Below, in pieces: positions 15,740 to 24,200 of a stretch of 64,000 bases of DNA. Each line of letters opens with the position of its first letter. The stretch's first letter is position 1. The translations under genes were made by a program, and so were the position numbers. The notes below the pieces were generated by a model. It saw only the letters and a program-made list of their open reading frames with translations. It did not search any database and had not been told where the DNA came from. The stretch comes from Cryobacterium sp. BB307 (GTDB lineage: Bacteria > Actinomycetota > Actinomycetes > Actinomycetales > Microbacteriaceae), in NCBI RefSeq assembly GCF_012274275.1, contig NZ_JAANZA010000001.1, positions 620,001-684,000 of the forward strand, given 5' to 3'.

Positions 15740-16480
15740 TCAGCGCGACTGCCAGAGCGCCTCGCCGTTCTCCCGCACTTCGACGTCGAAGACCAGCGTC
15801 TCGCCGAGGTGCTCGGCCGTGCACTGGAACGTTGAGCCGGGTTCGGTCGGCGGCAGCTCCGGGCAGACGACGTCACCGTCGATGCCGTGGCTGACCATCT
15901 CGGTGAGGATGGAGACTTTCAGATTGTTGGAAAGTTCCCGCGCAGCCTGCTCGCTCGCGCGAGCATTGACGTTGGCGAACAAGGCCACCAGCAACACGAC
16001 CGAGAGGATTCCAAGCACCGTCCCGACAGCCCCGAGCACGATCGCCCAGATCGATCGACCTCTGCCGACCGGAGGTCTCGCCGAGCCGGAACGGCGCAGC
16101 CCGACGAAGCCGAGGATGAGCGCCGCGAGGCTCAGCAGCCCCGCCGGGTTGATGACGACACCCACGAGGGCAAGGATGAAGCCGACATCCGCCGGCGTGT
16201 TCTTCACCGCGACCGGGACGATGGGCGTGCGCACGGCGGGACCGCGCTGCCAGCGCTGCGGCTCGGGCTCGATCGTCGGCTTGGCCTCGGGAATGGTGAA
16301 TGACACCGGCTCCTCCGGCGGCACATAGCTGTCGTCCGCCCACAGGGGCCGCGGCGCGCTCACTGGCGGCGCCTGCAGCTGATCGGTCCAGCCGCTCCCA
16401 TCCCACCAGCGCTTGCGGTCGCCGCCCTCAGGGTCCGGGTACCAGCCGGCGGGCGGTAGTGCGGTCGTCGACTCGGTCAT
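15740..16480 (-). CDS. DUF2510/DUF4190/DUF4333 membrane protein
   Basis: 246 aa with three parts. Residues 8-40 form the DUF2510 cap (LPPAGWYPDPEGGDRKRWWDG). Residues 105-185 hold two membrane spans typical of DUF4190 (VGFILALVGVVINPAGLLSL; IWAIVLGAVGTVLGILSVV). The C-terminal extracellular part (GIDGDVVCPELPPTEPGSTF, then CTAEHLGETLVFDV) is DUF4333-like with a cysteine pair. ATG 16480 is used because GAAGG sits six bases upstream, while ATG 16486 overlaps it. The role is unknown, probably envelope-associated. The stop abuts that of the convergent secreted-protein gene at 15739. Confidence 0.82.
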   Translation of the reverse strand: MTESTTALPPAGWYPDPEGGDRKRWWDGSGWTDQLQAPPVSAPRPLWADDSYVPPEEPVSFTIPEAKPTIEPEPQRWQRGPAVRTPIVPVAVKNTPADVGFILALVGVVINPAGLLSLAALILGFVGLRRSGSARPPVGRGRSIWAIVLGAVGTVLGILSVVLLVALFANVNARASEQAARELSNNLKVSILTEMVSHGIDGDVVCPELPPTEPGSTFQCTAEHLGETLVFDVEVRENGEALWQSR

Positions 16481-16515
16481 GCCCATCCTTCGGGTGCTGG
16501 TTCGCCTCGCCGACT

Positions 16516-16552
16516 CTATTGGCGTGGTCGCCCCGGATGCTCACCCCAATAG
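16516..16552. terminator. Small inverted repeat after rarD-like gene
   Basis: CTATTGG (16516-16522) and CCAATAG (16546-16552) form a 7-bp stem directly after the rarD-like stop on the minus strand and before the DUF2510 gene. There is no clear T-run, so termination is tentative. Confidence 0.3.
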
Positions 16553-16556
16553 TGGG

Positions 16557-17474
16557 TTAGCTAGGCGGCGCCTCGGCTCGCGGGGGATGCGGACGCCGGA
16601 TGCCCTCGAGCGCCAACAGAACGAGCGCAACCCCGATGGCGATGTAGGTGGGCCATTCGGCCGGTGCGAACGGTTCGCGCAGCACGAGTGCCGCCGCCAG
16701 GGCGATGAGCACCGGCTCGAGGTAGCTGAGCAGGCCGAACACGACCATCGGCAGCAGCTGGCTCGCCGCGATGTAGAACAGCAGCGCGAGAGACGCGAAG
16801 ATGCCGAACAGGGTCGCCTCGAGCAGCGATTGCGGATCGCGCAGCGTCGAGGCGGTCGGGTCGTCGAAGGCGAGCAGGATCGTCGACGCGGGCAGGATCA
16901 GCACCATCTCGGCGGTGAGCCCGGCGCTTCCGGTGATGCCGGCGAGCCGGCGCACCGCGAAGTAGATCGGGTAGGTGCCGGCGACGAGCAGAGTCTCCCA
17001 GGACAGCCCGCCGACCAGCCACAGCTGGTAGGTCACCGCCGCACCGGCGACGATGACCGCGGCAGTGCGCCACGGGCCGAGCCGCTCCCGGAAGACGATG
17101 CGCCCGACCAGCGCGAGCACGATCGGCAGGATGAAGTACCCGAGCGCCACCGGAAGCCCGCGACCTTGGCCGGGTGCCCAGGTGAACAGCCACTGCTGGG
17201 CGCCCAGGATCGCGGCCGTCACCAGCAGGGCCAGCCCGATGACCGGACGATCCCGGATGCGGCGGAGCAGCACCGCGACTCCGCGCCAGCGCCGCGCGAA
17301 GGTCAGGAAGCCGACGAGCAGCAGCGCGCTGAAGGCGATTCGCCAGCCGAAGAGTTCGTTGCCGGTGAAGTCGAGGAACGCCGACGTCACGAACACGACG
17401 ACGAACATCAGTGAGGACGCGATGGACGCGACCACTCCGAGACGCCGCCGCGAGCCACTCGCGAGCACGCGCAT
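16557..17474 (-). CDS. rarD: EamA/RarD-type drug/metabolite transporter
   Basis: 305 aa with ten hydrophobic spans in two EamA repeats. The first contains LGVVASIASSLMFVVVFVTS; the second, after about residue 150, contains VVFGLLSYLEPVLIALAAAL. AILGAQQWLFTWAPGQGR and ALGYFILPIVLALVGRIVF match the RarD subfamily ('NW.v.....E.SLGYFINPL'), slightly diverged (no Asn-Pro). The substrate is not known for the family, though chloramphenicol resistance has been linked to RarD. It runs alone, opposite to the helicase gene at 17767. Confidence 0.78.
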   Translation of the reverse strand: MRVLASGSRRRLGVVASIASSLMFVVVFVTSAFLDFTGNELFGWRIAFSALLLVGFLTFARRWRGVAVLLRRIRDRPVIGLALLVTAAILGAQQWLFTWAPGQGRGLPVALGYFILPIVLALVGRIVFRERLGPWRTAAVIVAGAAVTYQLWLVGGLSWETLLVAGTYPIYFAVRRLAGITGSAGLTAEMVLILPASTILLAFDDPTASTLRDPQSLLEATLFGIFASLALLFYIAASQLLPMVVFGLLSYLEPVLIALAAALVLREPFAPAEWPTYIAIGVALVLLALEGIRRPHPPRAEAPPS

Positions 17475-17766
17475 CCTCTCCCCGAGCCCAAGAGATTCAG
17501 TGAGCCCAGCACCCCAAACTTTACCTAAGCCGCGAGGCGCCTTCGGTTCACCGCCAGAGAGACTTCACTATCTTTCCCGGCGACGGGCGTGTAGCGTAGA
17601 TAAGTCGGCTTTGAGGCAGCGCGAGGGTTCGCGTACGAAGTAACTGTCAGTCTCGAGGGCCGGTTTCGCGCATTGATCTGTGCGTGAACAATCACCGATG
17701 TGAAACGGCCCCGGCCAAAGGCTGCCCGGGTATCTCTTCATTCATCTGAATCACCCGGAAAGAACT
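17475..17766. other. Long leader/promoter region of DEAD-box helicase
   Basis: 292 bases between the divergent rarD-like and helicase genes. GTAGCGTAGATAAG near 17591 looks like a -10 region on the plus strand, leaving a 5' leader of about 160 nt. Long leaders are common for cold-inducible helicases. AAAGAACT precedes the ATG at 17767. No open frame of note and no riboswitch fold that I recognise. Confidence 0.35.
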
Positions 17767-19740
17767 ATGCCTGGATATAAGAAGTCCACCGCGCCCGCGC
17801 GCGGAACTGCCGCCCGCAAGGCCGGCAGCAAGAGCCCGAAGCACCGCGGCTACCGCCCGGAGGCGGAAGCGCCTCGCGGCGGCAAGCCCGCAAAGGGTGC
17901 GACGGCGGCGAAGAAGTCCCGCTGGACGCCGGAGCAGCGCGCCGATCGCGGGCACGCACCCGCGCGGCCTCGCGGTGAGCGCACAGAGCAGCGTGCCGAG
18001 CGCACGGATCGCCGTCCCGACTGGACGCCCCGCTCGGAGCAGCGCGGCGACCGTCGCCCGGACTGGACGCCGCGCAGCGAGCAGCGCTCCGAGCGCGGTG
18101 ATCGCCGTCCCGATTGGACGCCCCGCGGTGAGCAGCGCACTGAGCGCGGTGACCGGCGCCCGGACTGGACGCCCCGCGGTGAGCGTCCCGCTCGTGAGCA
18201 GGGCGGCCGAGTCCGCGATGACCGGCCCCGCTACGAGCGGAGCGATCGTCCGCAGAGCGGCCGTCGCTTCGAAGATGACCGCCCGCGTCGCGATGACCGG
18301 CCGCGTTACGAGGACCGCCCGAACCGCGACGAGCGTCCGCGGTACGAAGACCGTCCCAGCCGGGATGAGCGTCCCCGTTATGAGGACCGCCCGCGTCGTG
18401 ACGAGCGTCCCCGCTATGAGGACCACCCGCGTCGTGACGAGCGCCCGCGTTACGAGGACCGGCCGCGCCGCGACTCCAGCTTCTACCCGGACAAGACCGC
18501 CGAGCGCTTCACCGCGCACGAGGATGTCGTGCTTGAGAAGCTTGAAGCCGACGCGATCCAGGCAACCGATGTCGAGGGTGTGACCTTCGCAGCGCTCGGC
18601 CTCGGCGGCAACATCACCCGTGCGCTCGACGAGCTCGGCGCCACTTCACCGTTCCCGATCCAGGCTGCGACGATTCCGTTCGTGCTCCAGGGTCGCGACG
18701 TGCTCGGCCGCGGCAAGACCGGCTCGGGCAAGACCATCGCGTTCGGCGCCCCGCTGGTCGAGCGGCTGATGGAGAATGGCGGCGGCAAGAAGCGCCAGCA
18801 GGGCCGCAAGCCCCGCGCGCTCATCCTCGCCCCGACCCGCGAGCTCGCGCTGCAGATCGACCGCACCGTGCAGCCGATCGCCCGCAGCGTCGGCCTGTTC
18901 ACCACCCAGATCTATGGCGGCGTGCCGCAGCATCGCCAGGTCACTGCGCTGCAGCGCGGCGTCGACATCATCATCGGCACGCCCGGCCGCATCGAGGACC
19001 TCATCGACCAGGGTCGTCTCGACCTCAGCGAGATCACCATCACGGTGCTCGACGAGGCCGACCACATGTGCGACCTCGGCTTCCTCGAGCCCGTGCAGCG
19101 CATCATCCGGCAGACCGCCGACGGTGGCCAGAAGCTGCTGTACTCAGCGACCCTCGACACCGGTGTTGCCGCGCTCGTTGACGAGTTCCTCGTCGACCCG
19201 AGCGTGCACGAGGTCGCTGGTGAGGACCAGGCGTCCTCGACCATCGACCACCGGGTGCTCCTGATCGACCAGCGCGAGAAGCGCGACATCATCGAGCAGC
19301 TCGCATCCGGTGCAGGCAAGACGCTCATCTTCGCGCGCACTCGTGCGTTTGCCGAGCAGCTCGCCGACGACCTCGACGACGCGGGCATCCCCGCGGTCAG
19401 CCTGCACGGCGACTTGAACCAGGCGCGCCGCACGCGCAACCTGGAGAAGCTCACCAACGGGCGCGTCAAGGTGCTCGTGGCGACGGATGTCGCGGCGCGA
19501 GGAATCCACGTCGACGACATTTCGCTGGTGATCCAGGCCGACCCGCCGGACGAGTACAAGAGCTACCTGCACCGTGCCGGCCGCACGGGCCGCGCGGGCA
19601 AGCCGGGCACAGTCGTGACGCTCGTGAACGCGCGTCGCCGTCGCAAGATGGACGACCTGCTGAAGCGTGCGGAGATCTCGCCCAGCTTCGACCACGTCGC
19701 CCCCGGCGATGTGCTGCTCGGAGACCTCGCCGCGCTGTAA
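17767..19740 (+). CDS. DEAD-box RNA helicase with Arg/Asp-rich repeat tail at N-terminus
   Basis: 657 aa. Residues 1-240 are low complexity and highly charged, with two tandem repeat arrays. Residues 290-650 are an SF2 helicase core: Q-motif FPIQAATIPF, Walker A GKTGSGKT, PTRELALQ, TPGRIEDL, VLDEADHM (DEAD), SAT, ARTRAFAEQLA, VATDVAARGIH and HRAGRTGRAG. It unwinds structured RNA or remodels RNPs in the cytoplasm, in ribosome assembly or RNA decay. Unusually the disordered, RNA-binding-like region is N-terminal rather than C-terminal. Confidence 0.93.
   Translation: MPGYKKSTAPARGTAARKAGSKSPKHRGYRPEAEAPRGGKPAKGATAAKKSRWTPEQRADRGHAPARPRGERTEQRAERTDRRPDWTPRSEQRGDRRPDWTPRSEQRSERGDRRPDWTPRGEQRTERGDRRPDWTPRGERPAREQGGRVRDDRPRYERSDRPQSGRRFEDDRPRRDDRPRYEDRPNRDERPRYEDRPSRDERPRYEDRPRRDERPRYEDHPRRDERPRYEDRPRRDSSFYPDKTAERFTAHEDVVLEKLEADAIQATDVEGVTFAALGLGGNITRALDELGATSPFPIQAATIPFVLQGRDVLGRGKTGSGKTIAFGAPLVERLMENGGGKKRQQGRKPRALILAPTRELALQIDRTVQPIARSVGLFTTQIYGGVPQHRQVTALQRGVDIIIGTPGRIEDLIDQGRLDLSEITITVLDEADHMCDLGFLEPVQRIIRQTADGGQKLLYSATLDTGVAALVDEFLVDPSVHEVAGEDQASSTIDHRVLLIDQREKRDIIEQLASGAGKTLIFARTRAFAEQLADDLDDAGIPAVSLHGDLNQARRTRNLEKLTNGRVKVLVATDVAARGIHVDDISLVIQADPPDEYKSYLHRAGRTGRAGKPGTVVTLVNARRRRKMDDLLKRAEISPSFDHVAPGDVLLGDLAAL
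18007..18189 (+). repeat. In-frame tandem repeats coding DRRPDWTPR units
   Basis: Four units, each starting DRRPDWTPR(S/G)EQR and 42-51 bp long, lie inside the helicase gene at 18007, 18049, 18100 and 18151. They encode 14-17 residue modules differing by the insert SERG/TERG. Synonymous changes between units show that they are not all recent copies. Confidence 0.85.
18292..18471 (+). repeat. In-frame tandem repeats coding D(D/E)RPRYED(R/H)P units
   Basis: Five exact 36-bp (12-residue) units DERPRYEDRPxR run without gaps, varying only at a few residues (D/E, R/H, N/S/R). They form the second repetitive block of the helicase N-terminal region, rich in Arg, Tyr and Asp. Confidence 0.88.
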
Positions 19741-19749
19741 CCACCTCGG

Positions 19750-19827
19750 TGGTCGAGCTCGTCGAGACCCCGAGTTGCGCGCGCGGGTGGAACTTCCACG
19801 CGCGGGTCAAATTCGACCCGCGCGTGG
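19750..19827. repeat. Composite extragenic repeat, second copy
   Basis: TGGTCGAGCTCGTCGAGACC (19750-19769) is followed by a hairpin with 13-bp perfect arms CCACGCGCGGGTC / GACCCGCGCGTGG (19796-19808, 19815-19827) and loop AAATTC. It begins nine bases after the helicase stop codon. It may terminate transcription. Confidence 0.8.
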
Positions 19828-19843
19828 GCGATTCACCCGCGCG

Positions 19844-19942
19844 ATGCGCGATGGACAACTCAGCTACCTCGAACTGGCGCCGCTGACCGATGCGCCAGTG
19901 TCGGACTTCCCGGAGCCGAAAAACATTTCGCTGGGCGCCTAG
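19844..19942 (+). other. Possible mini-ORF or gene remnant, 32 aa
   Basis: Following the hairpin, an ATG at 19844 opens a 32-codon frame (MRDGQLSYLELAPLTDAPVS, ending PEPKNISLGA). It has no Shine-Dalgarno and no recognisable homologue. It may be the tail of a lost gene or chance. The region 19741-20022 otherwise holds only the composite repeat and the exonuclease promoter. Confidence 0.15.
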
Positions 19943-20022
19943 AGCCAACGCCCTGTCGCGCAAGAGCTGGTGTGTTCTCCTCGATTTCCCCGCGCGACCT
20001 ACCCGCTCGGTAGGGTCGGCGT

Positions 20023-20964
20023 ATGACGCCCGCCCGCCTCATGCTCCTCGACACCGCGTCGCTGTACTTCCGCGCGTTCTACGGCGTGCCCGACACCGTC
20101 AAGGCGCCGGACGGCACGCCGGTCAACGCCGTGCGCGGCCTGCTCGACATGATCGCCAACCTCGTCACCGAATACCGGCCCGCCGAGCTGGTCGCCTGCT
20201 GGGACGACGACTGGCGTCCGCATTGGCGCGTCGACCTGATCCCCAGCTACAAGGCGCAACGCGTTGCGCAGCTGATACCGGATGGCGTCGACGTCGAGGA
20301 GACGCCGGAGGCGCTGGTCGCGCAGATCCCCAACATCCGGCGTGTGCTCGACGCGTTCGGCATCACCGTGATCGGCGCCGCGCAGCACGAGGCGGATGAC
20401 ATCATCGGCAGTCTCGCGACCCAGGCATCCGGTCCGGTCGACATCGTCACGGGCGACCGCGACCTGTTCCAGCTCGTCGACGACGCACGCGACATCCGAG
20501 TCATCTACACCGCAGCGGGCATGAGTCGGCTCGAGGTGGTCACCGACGATGTCATCCGGGCGAAGTACGGGATCGGCGCAGCCCAGTACGCCGACTTCGC
20601 GACGATGCGCGGCGATTCCTCCGACGGACTGCCGGGCGTCCGCGGAGTCGGCGAGAAGACCGCCGCCGGCCTGCTGCAGCGCTTCGGCGACCTGCAGGGG
20701 ATCATCGCCGCTGCCGACGACCGGGCCGCCGTGATGGCTGCCGGAGTCAGGGCGAAGTTGACGGATGCCGCCGACTACCTGGCCGTCGCCCCGAAGGTCG
20801 TCGAGGTGGTGCGCGACCTTGAGCTCGGCCCCATCGACGCCGGCATCCGACCGTTCGACGACGCCCGCCGGGCGCGCATCGAGGAACTGGCGACAGAACT
20901 CGGTCTCGGCAGCTCCGCGAAGCGCGCCGCGGACGCGCTCGAGGCTGCCGCCAACCCGAGCTGA
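20023..20964 (+). CDS. Stand-alone 5'-3' exonuclease (FEN / PolA N-domain family)
   Basis: 313 aa, the size of the N-terminal exonuclease domain of DNA polymerase I without the polymerase. Metal ligands are visible in LMLLDTASLYFRAFYG, AQHEADDIIGSLA and IVTGDRDLFQLVDD. The helix-hairpin-helix clamp is GDSSDGLPGVRGVGEKTAAG. It would cut 5' flaps and RNA primers during replication and repair. Actinobacteria commonly carry this in addition to full PolA. ATG 20023 follows GGTCGGCGT, a weak ribosome-binding site. It is a single-gene unit with a large palindrome just downstream. Confidence 0.9.
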   Translation: MTPARLMLLDTASLYFRAFYGVPDTVKAPDGTPVNAVRGLLDMIANLVTEYRPAELVACWDDDWRPHWRVDLIPSYKAQRVAQLIPDGVDVEETPEALVAQIPNIRRVLDAFGITVIGAAQHEADDIIGSLATQASGPVDIVTGDRDLFQLVDDARDIRVIYTAAGMSRLEVVTDDVIRAKYGIGAAQYADFATMRGDSSDGLPGVRGVGEKTAAGLLQRFGDLQGIIAAADDRAAVMAAGVRAKLTDAADYLAVAPKVVEVVRDLELGPIDAGIRPFDDARRARIEELATELGLGSSAKRAADALEAAANPS

Positions 20965-20993
20965 CGGCCGCCAGATCCGCCCACGTTCCCGCC

Positions 20994-21059
20994 CTCCGCG
21001 CCGGTTCCGGACAACCGCGCCAGGTGCACCGGGCGCGGATGTCCGCAACGGGCGCGGGA
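20994..21059. repeat. 66-bp imperfect palindrome centred on GTGCAC
   Basis: A head-to-head inverted repeat with 33-nt arms matching at 27 of 33 positions, centred between 21026 and 21027 (GTGCAC). The best block is CGGACAACCGCGCC against CGGACATCCGCGCC. It lies after the exonuclease stop and could be a terminator or a REP-like element; there is no T-run. Confidence 0.75.
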
Positions 21060-21083
21060 TGGCGCAGCCTCCCCCAGCCGCGC

Positions 21084-21102
21084 GACCAAACGGTGACCAA
21101 AC
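21084..21102 (+). promoter_or_regulatory. 11-bp-periodic GACCAAAC direct repeat (PHO-box-like)
   Basis: GACCAAAC is repeated at 21084-21091 and 21095-21102, exactly 11 bp apart, upstream of a secreted nuclease/5'-nucleotidase. PhoP sites in actinobacteria are 11-bp direct repeats, but with GTTCACC-type units, so the unit sequence differs. Regulation by phosphate is a guess from periodicity and gene function. Confidence 0.3.
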
Positions 21103-21224
21103 CATGAATTTTTGCGAGAGATCTTCCCCTCGAACGGGGGACAGGGTAACTTCTGCTCAATGACCCCTATCCGGGGGCCTCTGTTTGCGTCGCGCGAGCG
21201 GCGCATTGCTTACGGGGAGACACC

Positions 21225-24200
21225 TTGCAGGAATCAGCCGACTCCACCCTCAACACGAAAAGGAGGGGACGGGGCCGGTTGGGTCTCGTCGCCTCGGTTG
21301 GAACGATCGCCCTCGCCTTCACCGGGCTCACAGCGACTGCGGCGAACGCCGCAGAAGTAACCCACACGATCGCCCAGGTGCAGGGCGCAGCTGCCACAAC
21401 GCCCCTGACCGGCCAGACCGTCACGGTCGAGGGCATCGTCACCGCCGACTACCGCGGCGTCAGCAACTTCCGCGGCATCGTCATCCAGACGGAGGGCTCC
21501 GGCGGTGCGACAGACGCGACGCCCGGCGCATCCGACGGCATCTTCGTCTACCTGAACAACGCGAACCCGGCGGTCGCCATCGGCGACAAGGTGCGCGTCA
21601 CAGGTACCGCGGGCGAGAACTTCGACCAAACCCAGATAAGCGCGACCACGGCCGCGCAAACCGAGCTCGTCGAGGCCGGCGTCGGTGTTCCCGAGGCCAC
21701 GCCGCTTCCCGCAACGCTCGTCGGCGCCGACCGTGAGGTCCTGGAGAGCCAGCTCGTCACCCCGACCGGCGATTACTACCTGGGCTCGAGCCACAACCTG
21801 TTCAGCTTCGGCGAGCTGTGGCTGAGCGCGCAAGCGCCGGCCGTGAAGAGCACCGAGACCACGGATGCTGGTGCCGACGCCAACGCGATCGCGGCCGCCA
21901 ACGCGGCGAAGCGCCTGCTGCTCGACGATGGCTACAGCATCCGGGTGGACAACAGCAACCACGTCGGCGATCAGCCATACCTCACCGAAGACGTCGTCGT
22001 CCGCAACGGCGACAAGGCGGTCTTCCCGGCGACGCCGTACGTGCTGGCGTGGGGCTTCAACGAGTGGCGACTGCAGCCGACCGTGCCGATCACCGACGCG
22101 AACGGGGCCCCGTTCAAGCCGACCTTCGAGCCGACCAACCCGCGCCCGGCATCCGCCCCGCAGGTGGGCGGTGACTTCTCGATCGCCAGCTTCAACGTGT
22201 TCAACTACTTCACGACGCTGACCAGCCAGAACTCGCAGGCGCGCGGCGCCGACACCGCAGCCGACTTCGCGATCCAGCAGGCCAAGATCGTCACGGCGAT
22301 CAACGAGCTGGGAGCGGATGTCGTCGCGCTGCAGGAGATCGAGAACTCGGTCAAGCTGGGCGAGCCGGTCGATGAGGCGCTGCAGGCGCTCGTCGCCGCG
22401 CTCAACGCGGCTGCCGGTGCCGGCACGTGGGACTACGTCCCCACCCCGGCCGGGCTGAACGACGCGGCGATCACCGACTTCATCACCAACGCGATCATCT
22501 TCAAGCCCGCGGCGGTGACCACGGTCGGCGACAGCTTCACTCAGGTCGACGAGACCGTGTGGGACATCGCGCGTGAGCCCATCGGGCAGACCTTCGAGGC
22601 GAACGAGACCGGCAAGGTCTTCACGGTCATCGCCAACCACTTCAAGTCGAAGAGCGGCACCGGTGCAGATCCGGCCGACGGTCAGGGACACTTCAACGCC
22701 GAGCGGGTCGAGCAGGCGAACAGCCTCCTCGCGCTCGTGGAGCAAGTGAGCACCGACCCGGCCAGGAGCGAGGACGTCTTCCTGATCGGTGACTTCAACG
22801 CCTACCCGGAGGAGGACCCGGTCCAGGTCTTCACCGACGCCGGCTGGGTCGACCTGCTGACGGAGCTCACCGACGGCCAGTACACCTACTCCTTCAACGG
22901 CGAGTGGGGTTCACTCGACCACATCATCGCGAGCCCGTCGGCCGCGGCATCCGTCACCGGAGCCGGCTCGTGGGCGATCAACGCGCCCGAGTGGGGCGAC
23001 CGGGGCTACGAGTTCGATGCCACCGACCCCGACAGCGTGTTCCGCTCGAGCGACCACGACCCGATCAAGGTCGGCGTCTCGGCCGAAATCGCACCGGTGG
23101 AGATCGAGATCCTGACGATCAACGACTTCCATGGGCGCATCGAAGCCGCCTCGGATGCTCCTGGTGCCGCGCAGTTGGGCGGCATGGTCGACTACTGGGA
23201 GGCCCAGAACCCGAACACCACGTTCGTGGCCGCGGGCGACCTGATCGGCGCATCGACGTTCACGTCGTTCATCCAGCAGGACCAGCCGACCATCGACGCG
23301 CTCAACGCGATCGGGCTCGACACCAGCTCGTTCGGCAACCACGAGTTCGACCAGGGCCGTGACGATGTCGACAACCGCATCCTGCAGGAAGCCGACTGGC
23401 CGTACCTTGCAGCGAACCTGTACGACCGCGCGACCGGCGAGCCGGCCTACCAGGAGTACTTCCTGCAGGAGTTCGACGGCGTGACCGTCGGCTTCATCGG
23501 GGCGGTCACCGAGGAGCTGTCCAGTCTGGTCAGCCCCGCGGGAATCGCAACGCTCGAGGTGCGCGACATCGTGGTGGAGGTGAACCGCGTCGCTGGCGAA
23601 CTCTCCGACGGTGACCTGGCCAATGGCGAGGCCGACGTGCTGGTGCTGCTCGTCCACGAGGGCGCGGCGACACCGGATGTGGCGTCATCGACAGATGACT
23701 CTGCATTCGGCCAGATCGTGAGGGGCGTCGACCCGACGGTTGATGCGATCGTCTCCGGCCACACCCACCTGGCCTACGACCACGAGATCGAGATCCCCGG
23801 CATGGACCTTCCGCGCCTCGTGGTCTCCGCCGGTCAGTACGGCCAGAACTACGCGCACCTCGATCTGAGCGTCGATGCCGAGACGCAGGAGATCATCAGC
23901 TTCACCGCCGAGATCCTGCCGATCACCGGATTCACCCCGGATGCCGAGGTTGCCGCAATCGTCGCCGAGGCGACCAAGGCAGCGGATGTCCTCGGCTCCG
24001 TGAAGGTGGGTGAGATCACCGAGTCCTTCTACCGCGGCATGCAGAACCTGGTTCCGCCCACTCCAGCCAACCCGACTGGAATAGTGGAGAACCGCGGTGC
24101 GGAGTCGTCGCTGGGCAACTTCGTCGCCGACGTGCAGTTGTGGGCGACCGCCGCACTCGGCACCGAAATCGCGTTCATGAACCCCGGTGGCCTGCGTGCC

